Below are positions 24,315-33,778 of a DNA stretch of 64,000 nucleotides, in pieces. Positions within the stretch are counted from its first letter, which is position 1. Each line of letters opens with the position of its first letter. The position numbers and the translations under genes were made by a program. Source of the DNA: Pseudomonas brassicacearum subsp. brassicacearum (GTDB taxonomy: Bacteria > Pseudomonadota > Gammaproteobacteria > Pseudomonadales > Pseudomonadaceae); assembly GCF_008801605.1 (NCBI RefSeq), contig NZ_VZPJ01000004.1, positions 248,001 to 312,000 of the forward strand, in the 5' to 3' direction. The notes under the pieces are model-generated. The model saw nothing but the letters and a program-made list of their open reading frames with translations. It was not told where the DNA came from and ran no database searches.

Positions 24315-26097
24315 TTGGGGGCATCGCATCAGCTTCGCCTATATCACGCCTCTTGCGGCAAGCGCGCAGGCGCTGGACAACCTGGTGGACGAAATCTGCC
24401 GCCTCGATCAGCAGGCATGCTCCAGCCCGCAATGGCTGCTGGTGGACAACGACGAGCCTGCCCGGATACAAGCATTGGGCGACGCTCTGGCCGCCGCTTT
24501 CGAACGGCGCGCCGGACACTGGCCCGCCCTGGAAACCACCGCGGCCGAAGCATGTGAAATCACCACCCGAACGGCACTGGCCCGCCTGGATTACAGTTTC
24601 GCAGGTCAAACCGGTCAGGTCTGGGCAGGTAACGGCTGGCGCATCCTCTGGGAACATCACCGCGAACTCCAACCTTCACCACTGTTTCGCACGCTGTTGC
24701 TACGGCCAGTGCCTGAAGGAATGCTCGCTGAAACTTTACTGCCATGGCGCAATGTGCTGCAGAGCTGTGCCCTCATCTGCGAACCGGAACGAGTACCCGC
24801 ACTGGCACGCCGCCTGATAACCGCCGGCGTAACTCGCGTGACCTCCACCGCGCAGATCCAGCAGGGCTATGACGGTGAGCCCCACGATGGCGTCTATGCG
24901 TTACAACGATTGAGTCGCCGGGTATCGGTCGGCCTCGAAGCGGAAGTTGCCAGTCACCACGTGACGCTGGATGCTTCCCCTGGCGCGTTATCGCTTTGCC
25001 CCTCGACGCCGATTCTGGACAAGACCGCGTTCATGGCCTTGCCTGCGGCCCCTCAAGCGCAACTGTTCTTCCGCTCCGGCGGCAGCAGCGGCGCCCCCGT
25101 GCTGTCCCCCTACAGTTACCGGGATTTCGAACACCACATGCGCGCCGCCGCCGACGGACTGCGCGCGGCGGGCCTGGACCCTGCGCAGGATCGGGTCATC
25201 AATCTTTTTTATGGCGGCAGCCTGTACGGCGGATTCCTCAGTTTCACGAAAATCCTGGAACAGATGAAGGTCGTGCATTACCCCATGAGCGCACCATCGG
25301 ATGACACCTTCGACGAGATTGCGAAGCTGATTGTCGATCAGCGAATCAACACGGTGGTCGGCATGCCGAGTACCTTGCATCGCCTGTTCTCCAGCCAGCA
25401 GCCGGTGCTGCAAGCGTACGGCGGCGTCCGCAAAGTCATGCTGGGTGGCGAGCACCTTGGGCAAGACAGCCACAGGTTATTGCAGCAGTGTGGCGTCGCA
25501 CGCATTTGCTCAGCCATCTACGGCACCGTCGACGCAGGCCCCCTCGGTCATGCCTGCATCGCCAGCGACAATGGCGTGTTCCACCTCATGGACGGCATTC
25601 AGTCCTTGGAAATCGTCCATCTTGAACAGGATAAGCCGGTCGCTCCCGGGGAAACCGGACGCATGCTGTTCACCTCTCGCATACGCCAGGCGCGCCCCCT
25701 CCTGCGATATGAAGTCGGCGATCTGGGACGCTGGTTACCCGGCCCCTGCGCTTGTGGCCTGGAGTCGCCGAGATTCGAGTTACGCGAGCGCCACGGTCGC
25801 CTGGTACGCATCGCCACGGAGCTCATCAACACCCAGGAACTGGCCGAACGGGCGCAAGCAGCCATTCAAATCGTGCTCGACCATGGGAGTGGCGGCTGTG
25901 AACGCTTGCTGATTCGCACCGATGGCGACGCCGAAACGGTTCGACGCCAAGTGCTGGAGCTAGCACCGCTGCGCCTATCCGTCGATGCCACGCTGCTGGT
26001 CCTGGAAGTCCATTGCTGTCCGGTGGAGCACTTCGAACGTAATAAACACAGCGGCAAAGTCCCGCTGGTGATTGACCGTCGAATCCTGGCCAGTTGA
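24154..26097 (+). CDS. LuxC C-terminal part fused to a PaaK/F390-synthetase-type adenylation domain
   Basis: 647 residues as an open frame from a GTG at 24154, but true LuxC sequence probably enters this frame only near 24205. Residues about 19-280 complete the LuxC reductase, including QQACSSPQWLLVD: the Cys at 24418-24420 fits the LuxC acyl-accepting cysteine and would be residue 230 if one base is removed upstream. From about 290 a phenylacetate-CoA-ligase-like adenylation domain starts: FRSGGSSGAPVLSP (308-), NLFYGGSLYGGFLSF, GGEHLGQD, YGTVDAGPLGHAC, RYEVGDLGRW. A LuxC-adenylation fusion would let one protein activate a second acid and reduce an acyl group. No independent start gives an intact LuxC domain. 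Confidence 0.78.
   Translation: MTAISRRDYLAVLPVPSHETGRLFALAQGISAWGGETALTALREQVPSGCRWIDWGHRISFAYITPLAASAQALDNLVDEICRLDQQACSSPQWLLVDNDEPARIQALGDALAAAFERRAGHWPALETTAAEACEITTRTALARLDYSFAGQTGQVWAGNGWRILWEHHRELQPSPLFRTLLLRPVPEGMLAETLLPWRNVLQSCALICEPERVPALARRLITAGVTRVTSTAQIQQGYDGEPHDGVYALQRLSRRVSVGLEAEVASHHVTLDASPGALSLCPSTPILDKTAFMALPAAPQAQLFFRSGGSSGAPVLSPYSYRDFEHHMRAAADGLRAAGLDPAQDRVINLFYGGSLYGGFLSFTKILEQMKVVHYPMSAPSDDTFDEIAKLIVDQRINTVVGMPSTLHRLFSSQQPVLQAYGGVRKVMLGGEHLGQDSHRLLQQCGVARICSAIYGTVDAGPLGHACIASDNGVFHLMDGIQSLEIVHLEQDKPVAPGETGRMLFTSRIRQARPLLRYEVGDLGRWLPGPCACGLESPRFELRERHGRLVRIATELINTQELAERAQAAIQIVLDHGSGGCERLLIRTDGDAETVRRQVLELAPLRLSVDATLLVLEVHCCPVEHFERNKHSGKVPLVIDRRILAS
24199..24205 (+). other. 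Likely frameshift site in luxC (CCCTCCC)
   Basis: Upstream LuxC homology is in the frame of 23730, downstream homology in the +1 frame. Removing one base from this cytosine-rich heptamer joins ...LLGCIARAL to HETGRLFALAQ... and gives a single protein of about 788 residues. No canonical programmed-frameshift signal (slippery codon followed by a stop) is seen. Confidence 0.6.
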
Positions 26098-26145
26098 TCT
26101 CGCCCATTTTCGATAAGCAAACCTTCAAGCCTTGAGAAAATCCTG

Positions 26146-27420
26146 ATGAGCGCTTCATTAGCCTATGAGCAATGGTTCAACCATATCCGCACGCACTCAG
26201 CGTTCTATAACACTCAGCTAAGCCACTTGCCCGTCCAGGGATGCGACTTCGGACAATGGCCGATTGTCGATGTAAATGAATACTGGAAAGGCAGCCATGA
26301 CCTGGATACCTGGCGAGTACTGACCGATAAAGTCAGGGATGCGCTGGTTTTCAAAACCGGCGGCACGACCAGCCAAGGCAAAATGTCGGTGTACACCCAC
26401 GCTGAATGGCAGATGATGCTCGACTGCTTCGGTCGCAGCCTGTCAGCCCAGCTGGTTGCAGGGGATCGAATCGCCAATCTGTTTTTTTCCGGAGACCTGT
26501 ACGCCAGTTTCCTGTTTATTCACGGCGCCCTTTGCAGCTTGAATGTACCTATCACCGAGTTTCCCTTCACCGGGTCGGTAAAACTTGATCCCTTGGCCGA
26601 GGCCATCGCCGACCACCGCATCAATGTGCTGGTCGGCGTGCCTGCCCACTTGTTGGCATTCGCCAGCCATGTCAATGGACAGGGGCGAACGCTGCCACAG
26701 ATCACCACCGTCCTGTTTGGCGGCGAGAACCTGTTCGAAAGCCAGATGCCGACCTTGAAGCGGGCATTTCCGCGGGCACGCTTTGCGTCGATCGGATACG
26801 CCAGCGTGGATGCCGGCCTGGTAGGCGCCAGCACAGCCGATTGCGACTTGGGCGAGCATCGCGTGTTCGACGAACAGACACGGGTGGAGATTATCGACGA
26901 CCTGAGCGGTGAGGTCATCGATGCCTGCGGTCAAACCGGAAACCTGGTGGTGACCAACTTCACCCGGACCCTGATGCCCATCGTCAGGTACCCGGTAGGA
27001 GACCGGGCCAGTTGGTGCGAACCTGTCGGTACGCCACAGCGCAAGTTCGCCCTCCAAGGGCGCAGCGCACAAAGCCGTCGAGTACGGGTTGGCGTGTTGT
27101 CGCTATTCCCTGAAGAAATCAGCGGCATCGTCCAGCGCGTGGGCGGCAATCTTCAATGGCAGTTGATTATCGAGCACGTCCAGGATAATGATCACCTGCT
27201 ACTCAAGTGGCTGCCCGATGCACAGGCTGACGCTGACCAAACACACTCGCGAGCGCTGAAGGACGCCTTGATCGAGCAATATCCAGGAATCGATAAACTC
27301 GACCTGAGTGTCCAGGCTTGTGCTGCGCAGGACCTGGAACGTCATCCCCGCTCCGGCAAGCATCTGTCGATCATTGATCGTCGGGTCTACGGTGCGCTGC
27401 CAGCAAGGAGCATCGGATGA
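26146..27420 (+). CDS. Adenylate-forming ligase, PaaK / coenzyme F390 synthetase-like
   Basis: 424 residues. The phosphate-binding loop is FKTGGTTSQGKMSV (69-), followed by ANLFFSGDLYASFLFIHG, VGVPAHLLAFASHV, VLFGGENLFESQM, YASVDAGLVG and the hinge-type MPIVRYPVGDRASWC. The C-terminal GKHLSIIDRR resembles the lysine-containing end of the neighbouring fused domain (GKVPLVIDRR), so the two adenylation units are paralogues. It starts 48 bp after the fused gene and overlaps the GNAT gene by 4 nt. It probably activates a carboxylic acid as acyl-AMP; acceptor and substrate unknown. Confidence 0.85.
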   Translation: MSASLAYEQWFNHIRTHSAFYNTQLSHLPVQGCDFGQWPIVDVNEYWKGSHDLDTWRVLTDKVRDALVFKTGGTTSQGKMSVYTHAEWQMMLDCFGRSLSAQLVAGDRIANLFFSGDLYASFLFIHGALCSLNVPITEFPFTGSVKLDPLAEAIADHRINVLVGVPAHLLAFASHVNGQGRTLPQITTVLFGGENLFESQMPTLKRAFPRARFASIGYASVDAGLVGASTADCDLGEHRVFDEQTRVEIIDDLSGEVIDACGQTGNLVVTNFTRTLMPIVRYPVGDRASWCEPVGTPQRKFALQGRSAQSRRVRVGVLSLFPEEISGIVQRVGGNLQWQLIIEHVQDNDHLLLKWLPDAQADADQTHSRALKDALIEQYPGIDKLDLSVQACAAQDLERHPRSGKHLSIIDRRVYGALPARSIG

Positions 27421-28361
27421 GCCACTTGGTCATCAGGCCGTTCAGGCCCTCGGACAGTGCCGACACCTGCGAGCTGTTCCGCCGAGTCTATGGCGATCAC
27501 TACGTCTCGCCGGACGTCTACATGCCGCAGATGATCTGCCAACATAATCTGCAGGGGCGGTGGCACTCGTTGGTCGCCATGATCGACGACCGCGTGGTCG
27601 GTCATGCTGCGCTGTGCCGCCAACAGTTGGCGACCCAAGATGCCGAGCTGGCGCTGGTGGCGGTGGATCCCGACTCGCAGGGCGGACAGATTGCCACGCG
27701 GCTGGGACAGCAACTCCTGGACCGTTGTCAGGCGCTCGGGCTTGCCAGGCTGTCGATCAAACAGGTTACGAGCCATCCCTACAGCCAACGACTGTCCCAA
27801 CGGCTTGGTTTTCATGATGTCGGCCTGCTGCCCGACTTCGTACCCTCGCCGTTCGCCACGGACCAGGCCGAAACCATCGTGATCGGCTGTCAGGCCATCG
27901 GTGGGGACTTTCGACCGCTGCCGCCTGTCCAGTGGCCCGCACCCTGCCAATGGCTAATGACTCCACTGGCTTCGCAGTTCGGGACCCTCCACGACGACAC
28001 GCCACCGGGGATTCAACCGTTACGGATAAATCATTTGCCCGGACGAGTCGACATCTTTGCCGAACGCATGGATGTCGGCCTCGTCGGGCAGCTGCGACAG
28101 CTGCCAGCCCATTGGCCGCTTTCAATCCGACTCGGACTCGGTCGGCACTTTTGCACTGACTACCACCTGCTGCGCACCGCTGGTTTCTTCTTCACAGGAA
28201 TAATGCCCTGCGACACTGCGCAAGGTTGGCAGGCGTTGTTCCACCGTGTGTCACAGCCGCGCAAGCTCAATCTGGAGTCCGCCTTCATGCAACGTCTCCA
28301 CGATGAATGGCAGGTCCACGCCCAAGCCTCGAAAGACACGCAAGCCAGCTCGGCCGCCTGA
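27417..28361 (+). CDS. GNAT-family N-acetyltransferase with C-terminal extension
   Basis: 314 residues. Residues 1-160 form the GNAT domain: IRPFRPSDSADTCELFRRVY, SLVAMIDDRVVGHAALC, ELALVAVDPDSQGGQIATRLGQQLLDRC (the acetyl-CoA pyrophosphate loop, here QGGQIA rather than R/QxxGxG/A in strict form) and LSQRLGFHDVG. The last about 150 residues are not a recognised domain and could be a degenerate second GNAT copy, with LGLGRHFCTDYHLLRTAGFFFTG recalling a GNAT C-terminal strand. The start overlaps the ligase stop (ATGA). As the final gene of the run it could acylate the amine of the cluster product. Confidence 0.8.
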   Translation: MSHLVIRPFRPSDSADTCELFRRVYGDHYVSPDVYMPQMICQHNLQGRWHSLVAMIDDRVVGHAALCRQQLATQDAELALVAVDPDSQGGQIATRLGQQLLDRCQALGLARLSIKQVTSHPYSQRLSQRLGFHDVGLLPDFVPSPFATDQAETIVIGCQAIGGDFRPLPPVQWPAPCQWLMTPLASQFGTLHDDTPPGIQPLRINHLPGRVDIFAERMDVGLVGQLRQLPAHWPLSIRLGLGRHFCTDYHLLRTAGFFFTGIMPCDTAQGWQALFHRVSQPRKLNLESAFMQRLHDEWQVHAQASKDTQASSAA

Positions 28362-28470
28362 CGCGACGTCCCCCCGCTTCGCTCAAGCTATCGGCATGGA
28401 CGCCGATACAACTTGGTACGCCCATCCCAACTGTTTCTGAACGTCGCCCTCGCGCAAGGAACACACCAAC

Positions 28471-30465
28471 ATGCCATCACTGCGCACCATTCAGGCCCGC
28501 TACACGCTGTTCCTGGTTCTGTTCATCCTGGTGTTATCTATCCTGACCGTTGTCGGCATCAGCTACTTGGTCGCACCGAAATTGCGTCACACCGAGGAGC
28601 AAGTGGCGCTGAACCGCATTGCCGAGGTCGCCGAGCAGATTCAGGGCGAACTGAACAAAGTCCAGGCCCAGCAACGCAGCATCACCCAGACCATCCCGCT
28701 GCTCGACAGCGATGCCATCGACAAAGTGTTGCCGGGGCTGGTGGATCAGTATGGCGAGCTGAAAGTCTTCGGCGGCGGGATCTGGCCGTTGCCCAACCAG
28801 CGGGCCGAGGGGCGCAACAAATTCAGCACGTTCTGGCACCGCGACGCGTCCGGCAAGCTGGCGGTCAATACCTTCTGGAACAGTGACGCCGCGCCCAACT
28901 ATTACGAACAACCCTGGCACAAAGGCGGCATGGCCACCCCTCCTGGCAAATGTGCCTGGGCCGCGGCCTATAAAGATGACGCCAGCGCCGAACCACGCAC
29001 CAACTGCGCCATGGCCATCCAGAAAAACGGCGTGCCTTACGGTGTTTCCACCATTGACGTGACCCTGGGCTTCTTCAATGACCTGGTAGCGCGCAAGGAA
29101 GCCGACCTGGGCGCCGAGATGCTGATCGTCGAGGGCGACGGCAAAATCATCAGCAACAGTTCGCGCATCAGTGGGCCGATCGTACTGAAGAACATCAGCG
29201 AACTGGCGACCACCTCGCCATTCGCCACCCAGGTCAAGGCGGGCCTGGCCAAGCGCGACCAGCCCCTGCAACGGGTCGAGTTCGACAACAAGGGCGAGGC
29301 CAGCACGTTCTTCATGCGCCCTATCGAAGGTTCGCCGTGGTTCCTGGCGACCGCCTTGCCAACCCGCCTGATCACGGCCCAGCGCGACGATGTACTGAAC
29401 ACGCTTAGCCTGCTGCAGATCCCGATGGTGATCCTGCTGGTGTTGATACAGCTTTACGCTATCCGTCAGTTGACCCACCGCATGAAGGTCCTCAAAGGCA
29501 ACATCGACGCCTTGTCCACTGGCGATGCCGACCTGACCCGACGCATCACCATCCGGGCCGAGGACGAGCTGGGAGCGATCGGCCATTCGGTCAACCGCTT
29601 CATCGCTTACCTGCAAAGCATGATCGGCGAAGTCACCCAGGCCACGGGCGCCATGGCGTCGAGCCTGGGCGATCTGCACCGGACCTCGGCCCACACCAGC
29701 GAAATCCTGATGCGCCACGCCTCGGAAACCGACCAGACCGTGACTGCCATTACCCAGATGAGCTCCACGGCTGAAAGCGTCGCGCAAAACGCGGCCGAGA
29801 CCGCGGCGTTCACCCAACGCGCCAATGAGCATGCCGATCGCTCCCGCGTGGTGGTTGGTGAGGCGTCCAACAGTGTGGTGGCTCTGATCGATGAAGTGGC
29901 CAGCGCCACCCGCAAGGTCGAAAGCATGCAACAGGATGCCCAGCGCATCACCGAGATCCTCGGCGTCATCGGCGCCATCGCCGGGCAGACCAATCTGCTG
30001 GCCCTCAACGCGGCCATTGAAGCCGCCCGGGCCGGTGAGCAAGGCCGTGGTTTTGCCGTGGTGGCCGACGAAGTACGCGCCCTCGCTGCCCGCACCCAGG
30101 CCAGCACATCGGAAATCAACGAAATGCTGGCCCGCCTGACCCAAGGCGTGAGTTCGTCGGTCGCAGCCATGGAAAATACCCAGGCCAGTTGCCAGTCAGC
30201 CGCCGATGCCACCTCTCGAGTCAACTCGGGCCTGGACGAAATGGCCGGCTCCGTCAGTCAGATCAACAGCCTGAGCACCCAGATCGCCACCGCCGCCGAG
30301 CAACAGAGCGCGGTGACCGAGGAGATCAATCGCAGCATGGTGCAAATCCGTCACATGGTGGAGGAGTTGGTGGAGGGCGGCCTGGCCAGCGAGGCCAATA
30401 CCCGGCAACTGCTGGAGGCCAACACGCGTGTGAATGCGATCATGGGGCGGTTCAAGGTGCGCTGA
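28471..30465 (+). CDS. Methyl-accepting chemotaxis protein with dCache-type ligand domain
   Basis: 664 residues. Helix 1 ([20 protein letters not shown]) starts near residue 11. The periplasmic domain to about 320 has dCache features: [14 protein letters not shown], a Cys pair in [10 protein letters not shown] and PRTNCAMAI, and [16 protein letters not shown]. Helix 2 is near [18 protein letters not shown], then HAMP, then the signalling hairpin whose tip is [29 protein letters not shown]. No CheR/CheB-binding pentapeptide is seen at the C terminus. The 109 bp before it hold no gene. Ligand unknown; amino acids are common for this class. A 536-residue antisense frame is a shadow. Confidence 0.93.
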   Translation: MPSLRTIQARYTLFLVLFILVLSILTVVGISYLVAPKLRHTEEQVALNRIAEVAEQIQGELNKVQAQQRSITQTIPLLDSDAIDKVLPGLVDQYGELKVFGGGIWPLPNQRAEGRNKFSTFWHRDASGKLAVNTFWNSDAAPNYYEQPWHKGGMATPPGKCAWAAAYKDDASAEPRTNCAMAIQKNGVPYGVSTIDVTLGFFNDLVARKEADLGAEMLIVEGDGKIISNSSRISGPIVLKNISELATTSPFATQVKAGLAKRDQPLQRVEFDNKGEASTFFMRPIEGSPWFLATALPTRLITAQRDDVLNTLSLLQIPMVILLVLIQLYAIRQLTHRMKVLKGNIDALSTGDADLTRRITIRAEDELGAIGHSVNRFIAYLQSMIGEVTQATGAMASSLGDLHRTSAHTSEILMRHASETDQTVTAITQMSSTAESVAQNAAETAAFTQRANEHADRSRVVVGEASNSVVALIDEVASATRKVESMQQDAQRITEILGVIGAIAGQTNLLALNAAIEAARAGEQGRGFAVVADEVRALAARTQASTSEINEMLARLTQGVSSSVAAMENTQASCQSAADATSRVNSGLDEMAGSVSQINSLSTQIATAAEQQSAVTEEINRSMVQIRHMVEELVEGGLASEANTRQLLEANTRVNAIMGRFKVR

Positions 30466-30480
30466 GGCGTCTCCATTCTC

Positions 30481-30573
30481 CTGTGGGAGCGGGCTTGCTC
30501 GCGATGGCGGTGGGTCAGCCTCCATGGGTGTCGAATGGGCTGATGCCTTCGCGAGCAAGCTCGCGCCCACAGG
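30481..30573. repeat. REPIN after the chemoreceptor gene
   Basis: CTGTGGGAGCGGGCTTGCTC faces TTCGCGAGCAAGCTCGCGCC with about 45 bp between. It sits 15 bp downstream of the MCP stop. Confidence 0.88.
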
Positions 30574-30688
30574 ACTTTATTCACCCCTGCAACCTGACAA
30601 TTCTGTAATCCCCGCCTCAGCCCCCCGTCAGCTCGCGCTCGCTACTCTGTTATCCTCCCTCCAAACCGTTCGATACGAGACCACCGCC

Positions 30689-31135
30689 ATGGCCCATCCC
30701 CTGCACCTGCTCGCCTTGAGCGCCCTGTTCATGACCACCCTGGCCCAGGCGGCCGAATCGGTCACCATTGATGTACACCGCGATGCCAATTGCGGCTGTT
30801 GCAAAAAGTGGATCTCGCATCTGCAAGCAAACGGCTTCAAGATCAACGACCATGTCGAGGCCGACATGAGTTCGGTCAAGCAACGCCTGGGCGTGGCGCC
30901 GAACCTGCGTTCCTGTCACACCGCCGAGATCAACGGCAAATTCGTCGAAGGCCATGTCCCGGCCGACCAGGTGCTGGCGCTGAGCAAGCGCGATGACCTG
31001 CTCGGTGTCGCCGCGCCGGGCATGCCCATGGGCTCGCCCGGCATGGAAATGGACGGCATGAGCGATGCCTACCAGGTCATCGGCTTGAAGAAAGACGGGA
31101 CCCAAACCGTAGTGGCGGATTACCCGGCGCACTGA
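30689..31135 (+). CDS. DUF411 periplasmic metal-binding protein
   Basis: 148 residues from ATG 30689, where a signal peptide (LALSALFMTTLAQAAES) begins; the longer upstream frame runs through the REPIN. DUF411 features: DVHRDANCGCCKKWISHLQANGF with a CxCC cysteine set, RLGVAPNLRSCHTAEINGKFVEGHVPADQV, and AVGAAPGMP-type segment, here GVAAPGMPMGSPGMEM, a methionine-rich stretch suited to copper. These proteins are linked to copper handling or supply. It overlaps the next gene by a single base (TGATG), so the two are co-translated. Confidence 0.9.
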   Translation: MAHPLHLLALSALFMTTLAQAAESVTIDVHRDANCGCCKKWISHLQANGFKINDHVEADMSSVKQRLGVAPNLRSCHTAEINGKFVEGHVPADQVLALSKRDDLLGVAAPGMPMGSPGMEMDGMSDAYQVIGLKKDGTQTVVADYPAH

Positions 31136-31569
31136 TGGGCGAAGCCTATATCGGCTTGTTCCTGGCGGCTTTCGGCGCGGCGACCCTGTTACCGTTGCAA
31201 TCGGAGGCCGTGTTGGTTGGCTTGTTGCTCAGCGAGCGCCATCTGGTCTGGCTGTTGCTGGCGGTTGCCACGCTCGGCAATGTCCTCGGCTCGCTGGTGA
31301 ACTGGTGGCTGGGCTCGCGGCTGGAGCACTTCAAGGATCGGCGCTGGTTTCCGGTCAGCCCGGCCCACCTGGACAAGGCTCGCGTGCATTACCAACGCTT
31401 CGGTCACTGGTCGCTGCTGCTCAGCTGGCTGCCGATCATCGGTGATCCGTTGACCCTGGTGGCCGGGGTGATGGGCGAACCGTGGCGGCGTTTCCTGTTG
31501 CTCGTAAGCCTTGCCAAGGGTTTGCGCTATGGCGTTCTCGCCCTGGCGACCCTGGGCTGGATGGACTGA
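31135..31569 (+). CDS. YqaA-family inner-membrane protein (DedA-like)
   Basis: 144 residues with about four hydrophobic helices: IGLFLAAFGAATLLPLQSEA, LVWLLLAVATLGNVLGSLVNWWLG, WSLLLSWLPIIGDPLTLVAG and FLLLVSLAKGLRYGVLALA. The GNVLGSLVNWWLGR-like and WLPIIGDPLTLVAG motifs are typical of YqaA/SNARE-associated proteins. Role unknown; relatives transport undecaprenyl phosphate or maintain membrane potential. Overlap with the DUF411 stop suggests a two-gene unit. Confidence 0.9.
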   Translation: MGEAYIGLFLAAFGAATLLPLQSEAVLVGLLLSERHLVWLLLAVATLGNVLGSLVNWWLGSRLEHFKDRRWFPVSPAHLDKARVHYQRFGHWSLLLSWLPIIGDPLTLVAGVMGEPWRRFLLLVSLAKGLRYGVLALATLGWMD

Positions 31570-31654
31570 ACGTTCTGGCTGTTGGGTTGCCTGTGGTTAA
31601 TGTCGCCATAATCGGGCCGCGCCAGGATCGGCGGCGGCCACAAGGAGATTGACC

Positions 31655-32686
31655 ATGCCCCGCACCACCGCGCGCTGGTTGCCCAGCCTGTTCCTCACCG
31701 CCGCCCTGCCCCTGTTCGCCCAGGCCGCCAACCCGCCCGAAGGCCCGGCCTACGGAGCGCAGTTGGAGGGTTTCGAATACCCCTACACCCTCAAGCACTT
31801 CGCCTTCCAGTCCCAGGGCCAGTCGTTGCAGATGGGTTATATGGATGTGCCAGCCCAAGGCAAGGTCAATGGCCGCACGGTGGTGCTGATGCACGGCAAG
31901 AATTTCTGCGCCGCCACCTGGGGCGATTCGATCAAGGTGCTCAGCGAAGCCGGATACCGGGTCATCGCGGCGGATCAGGTCGGCTTCTGCACATCGAGCA
32001 AACCCGAGCATTACCAGTACAGCTTCCAGCAACTGGCGAGCAACACCCAGGCCTTGCTCAAGGCCCTCGGCGTACAGAAAGCCGTCCTCCTCGGCCATTC
32101 CACCGGCGGAATGCTCGCCACCCGCTACGCCTTGCAGTTTGCCGACGAGGTCGAACGCCTGGCCATGGTCAACCCCATCGGCCTGGAAGACTGGAAAGCC
32201 TTGGGCGTACCCTATCGCACCGTGGACCAATGGTACGCGCGGGAGCTGAAAGTCAACGCCGAGGGTATCCGCAACTATGAGCGCACGACCTATTACGCAG
32301 GCCGCTGGGAACCTGAGTTCGAGCGCTGGGTAGACATGCTCGCCGGCTTGAACAAGGGCCCCGGTCATACGCAAGTGGCGTGGAACTCGGCGCTGATCTA
32401 CGACATGATCTTCACCCAGCCGGTCTATTACGAGTTCAAGGACCTGACGGTACCCACCCTGCTGCTGATCGGCACCTCGGACACCACCGCCATCGGCAGC
32501 GACATCGCGCCGCCGGCGGTCAAGGCCACGCTGGGTCATTACGAGGTATTGGGCAAGCAGGCCGCCCGGCTGATTCCCCGCTCGACCCTGGTGGAGTTCC
32601 CCAATCTGGGGCATGCCCCGCAGATGGAAGAGCCGGATCGGTTCCACAAGGCCCTGTTGAGCTGGCTGGACAAACCCATTCCCTGA
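31655..32686 (+). CDS. Secreted/periplasmic alpha/beta-hydrolase
   Basis: 343 residues from ATG 31655 with AAGGAG 7 nt upstream; a TTG two codons earlier is less likely. A signal peptide ends with ALPLFAQAANPP. The hydrolase fold shows VVLMHGKNFCAATW (oxyanion region), nucleophile elbow GHSTGGMLATRYAL, an acid in LLIGTSDTTAIGSD and the catalytic His in FPNLGHAPQMEEP. Esterase or lyase activity on small hydrophobic substrates is likely but the substrate is not predictable. It lies 12 bp before a D-2-hydroxyacid dehydrogenase and may be co-transcribed with it. Confidence 0.9.
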   Translation: MPRTTARWLPSLFLTAALPLFAQAANPPEGPAYGAQLEGFEYPYTLKHFAFQSQGQSLQMGYMDVPAQGKVNGRTVVLMHGKNFCAATWGDSIKVLSEAGYRVIAADQVGFCTSSKPEHYQYSFQQLASNTQALLKALGVQKAVLLGHSTGGMLATRYALQFADEVERLAMVNPIGLEDWKALGVPYRTVDQWYARELKVNAEGIRNYERTTYYAGRWEPEFERWVDMLAGLNKGPGHTQVAWNSALIYDMIFTQPVYYEFKDLTVPTLLLIGTSDTTAIGSDIAPPAVKATLGHYEVLGKQAARLIPRSTLVEFPNLGHAPQMEEPDRFHKALLSWLDKPIP

Positions 32687-32697
32687 CGAGGTGTTCC

Positions 32698-33660
32698 ATG
32701 GCGGTGCAAATAGCAGTCATAGACGATTGGCAAGATGTGGCACGTGGCGTGGTGGACTGGTCGGTGCTGGACAGCGTCGGCCAGGTGACGTTTCTCCATG
32801 ACTATCCCGCTGACCGCGACACCCTCGCCGAGCGCTTGCAGCGCTTCGAGGTGATCTGCGTGATGCGTGAACGCACGTTGTTCGACGAAGGCCTACTGCG
32901 TCGCCTGCCCAATCTCAAGCTGTTGCTCACTGGCGGCATGCGCAATGCCGCCCTGGACCTGAAGGCTGCCGCCGAGCTGGGCATCCAGGTGTGCGGCACC
33001 GACAGCTACAAGCACGCCACGCCCGAACTGACCTGGGCACTGATCATGGCCCTGACCCGCAACCTGGTGCAGGAAGCCAACGCCCTGCGCGCCGGCCTGT
33101 GGCAGCAAGGCTTGGGCGGCGACCTGCACGGCAAGACGCTGGCGATCCTCGGCCTGGGCAGCATCGGTACGCGGGTGGCGCAGTTCGGCCAGGTGTTTGG
33201 CATGCGGGTCATCGCCTGGAGCCAGAACCTCAGCGCCGAGCGCGCCGCCGAAGTGGGCGTGACCTACGTGAGCAAACAGGCATTGTTCGAGCAGGCCGAC
33301 ATTCTGTCGATTCACCTGGTACTCGGCGAACGCACCCGCGGCCTGGTGGATGCCCAGGCCCTGGCCTGGATGAAACCCGAGGCACTGCTGGTCAACACCT
33401 CCCGCGGGCCGATCGTCGATGAAACCGCCCTGATCGACGCGCTGCAACACAAGCGCCTGGCCGGCGCCGCCCTGGACGTATTCGCCCAGGAACCTTTGCC
33501 CGCCACCCATCCGTTCCGAACCCTGGATAACGTATTGGCCACACCACATGTGGGCTACGTCAGCCGGCAGAATTACCAGCGGTTCTATTCGCTGATGATC
33601 GAAGACCTGCTGGCCTGGGCGGCGGGCCAGCCGATTCGGTTGCTGACGCCAGCAGCCTGA
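32698..33660 (+). CDS. D-2-hydroxyacid dehydrogenase family protein
   Basis: 320 residues from ATG 32698. The NAD-binding Rossmann motif is GKTLAILGLGSIGTRVAQFG; catalytic residues fit LLVNTSRGPIVDE (Arg), ALDVFAQEPLP (Glu) and TPHVGYVSR (His). These enzymes reduce 2-ketoacids such as glyoxylate, hydroxypyruvate or phosphonopyruvate analogues, or oxidise phosphoglycerate. The N-terminal VIDDWQDVARGVVDW is characteristic of a Pseudomonas subgroup of uncertain substrate. The gene follows the alpha/beta-hydrolase with 11 bp between and is followed by a REPIN. Confidence 0.92.
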   Translation: MAVQIAVIDDWQDVARGVVDWSVLDSVGQVTFLHDYPADRDTLAERLQRFEVICVMRERTLFDEGLLRRLPNLKLLLTGGMRNAALDLKAAAELGIQVCGTDSYKHATPELTWALIMALTRNLVQEANALRAGLWQQGLGGDLHGKTLAILGLGSIGTRVAQFGQVFGMRVIAWSQNLSAERAAEVGVTYVSKQALFEQADILSIHLVLGERTRGLVDAQALAWMKPEALLVNTSRGPIVDETALIDALQHKRLAGAALDVFAQEPLPATHPFRTLDNVLATPHVGYVSRQNYQRFYSLMIEDLLAWAAGQPIRLLTPAA

Positions 33661-33686
33661 ACCTAAAGCATCAACACATCTTCCCT

Positions 33687-33778
33687 TGTGGGAGCGAGCT
33701 TGCTCGCGATAGCGGCGGATCAGTTGCAAGGTTTGTGACTGGCACACCGCTATCGCGAGCAAGCTCGCTCCCACAGGA
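33687..33778. repeat. REPIN after the hydroxyacid dehydrogenase gene
   Basis: TGTGGGAGCGAGCTTGCTCG faces ATCGCGAGCAAGCTCGCTCC in near-perfect symmetry. Its sequence nearly equals the copies at 46331 and 54494, so it is likely recent. Confidence 0.9.

Noticed and set aside
22601..26097. Bioluminescence (lux) operon
   Set aside because: LuxE and LuxC types are present, but luciferase subunits, LuxD and flavin reductase are missing.
28534..30144. 536-residue open frame antisense to the chemoreceptor gene
   Set aside because: Shadow of the receptor reading frame; composition is skewed and no domain is visible.
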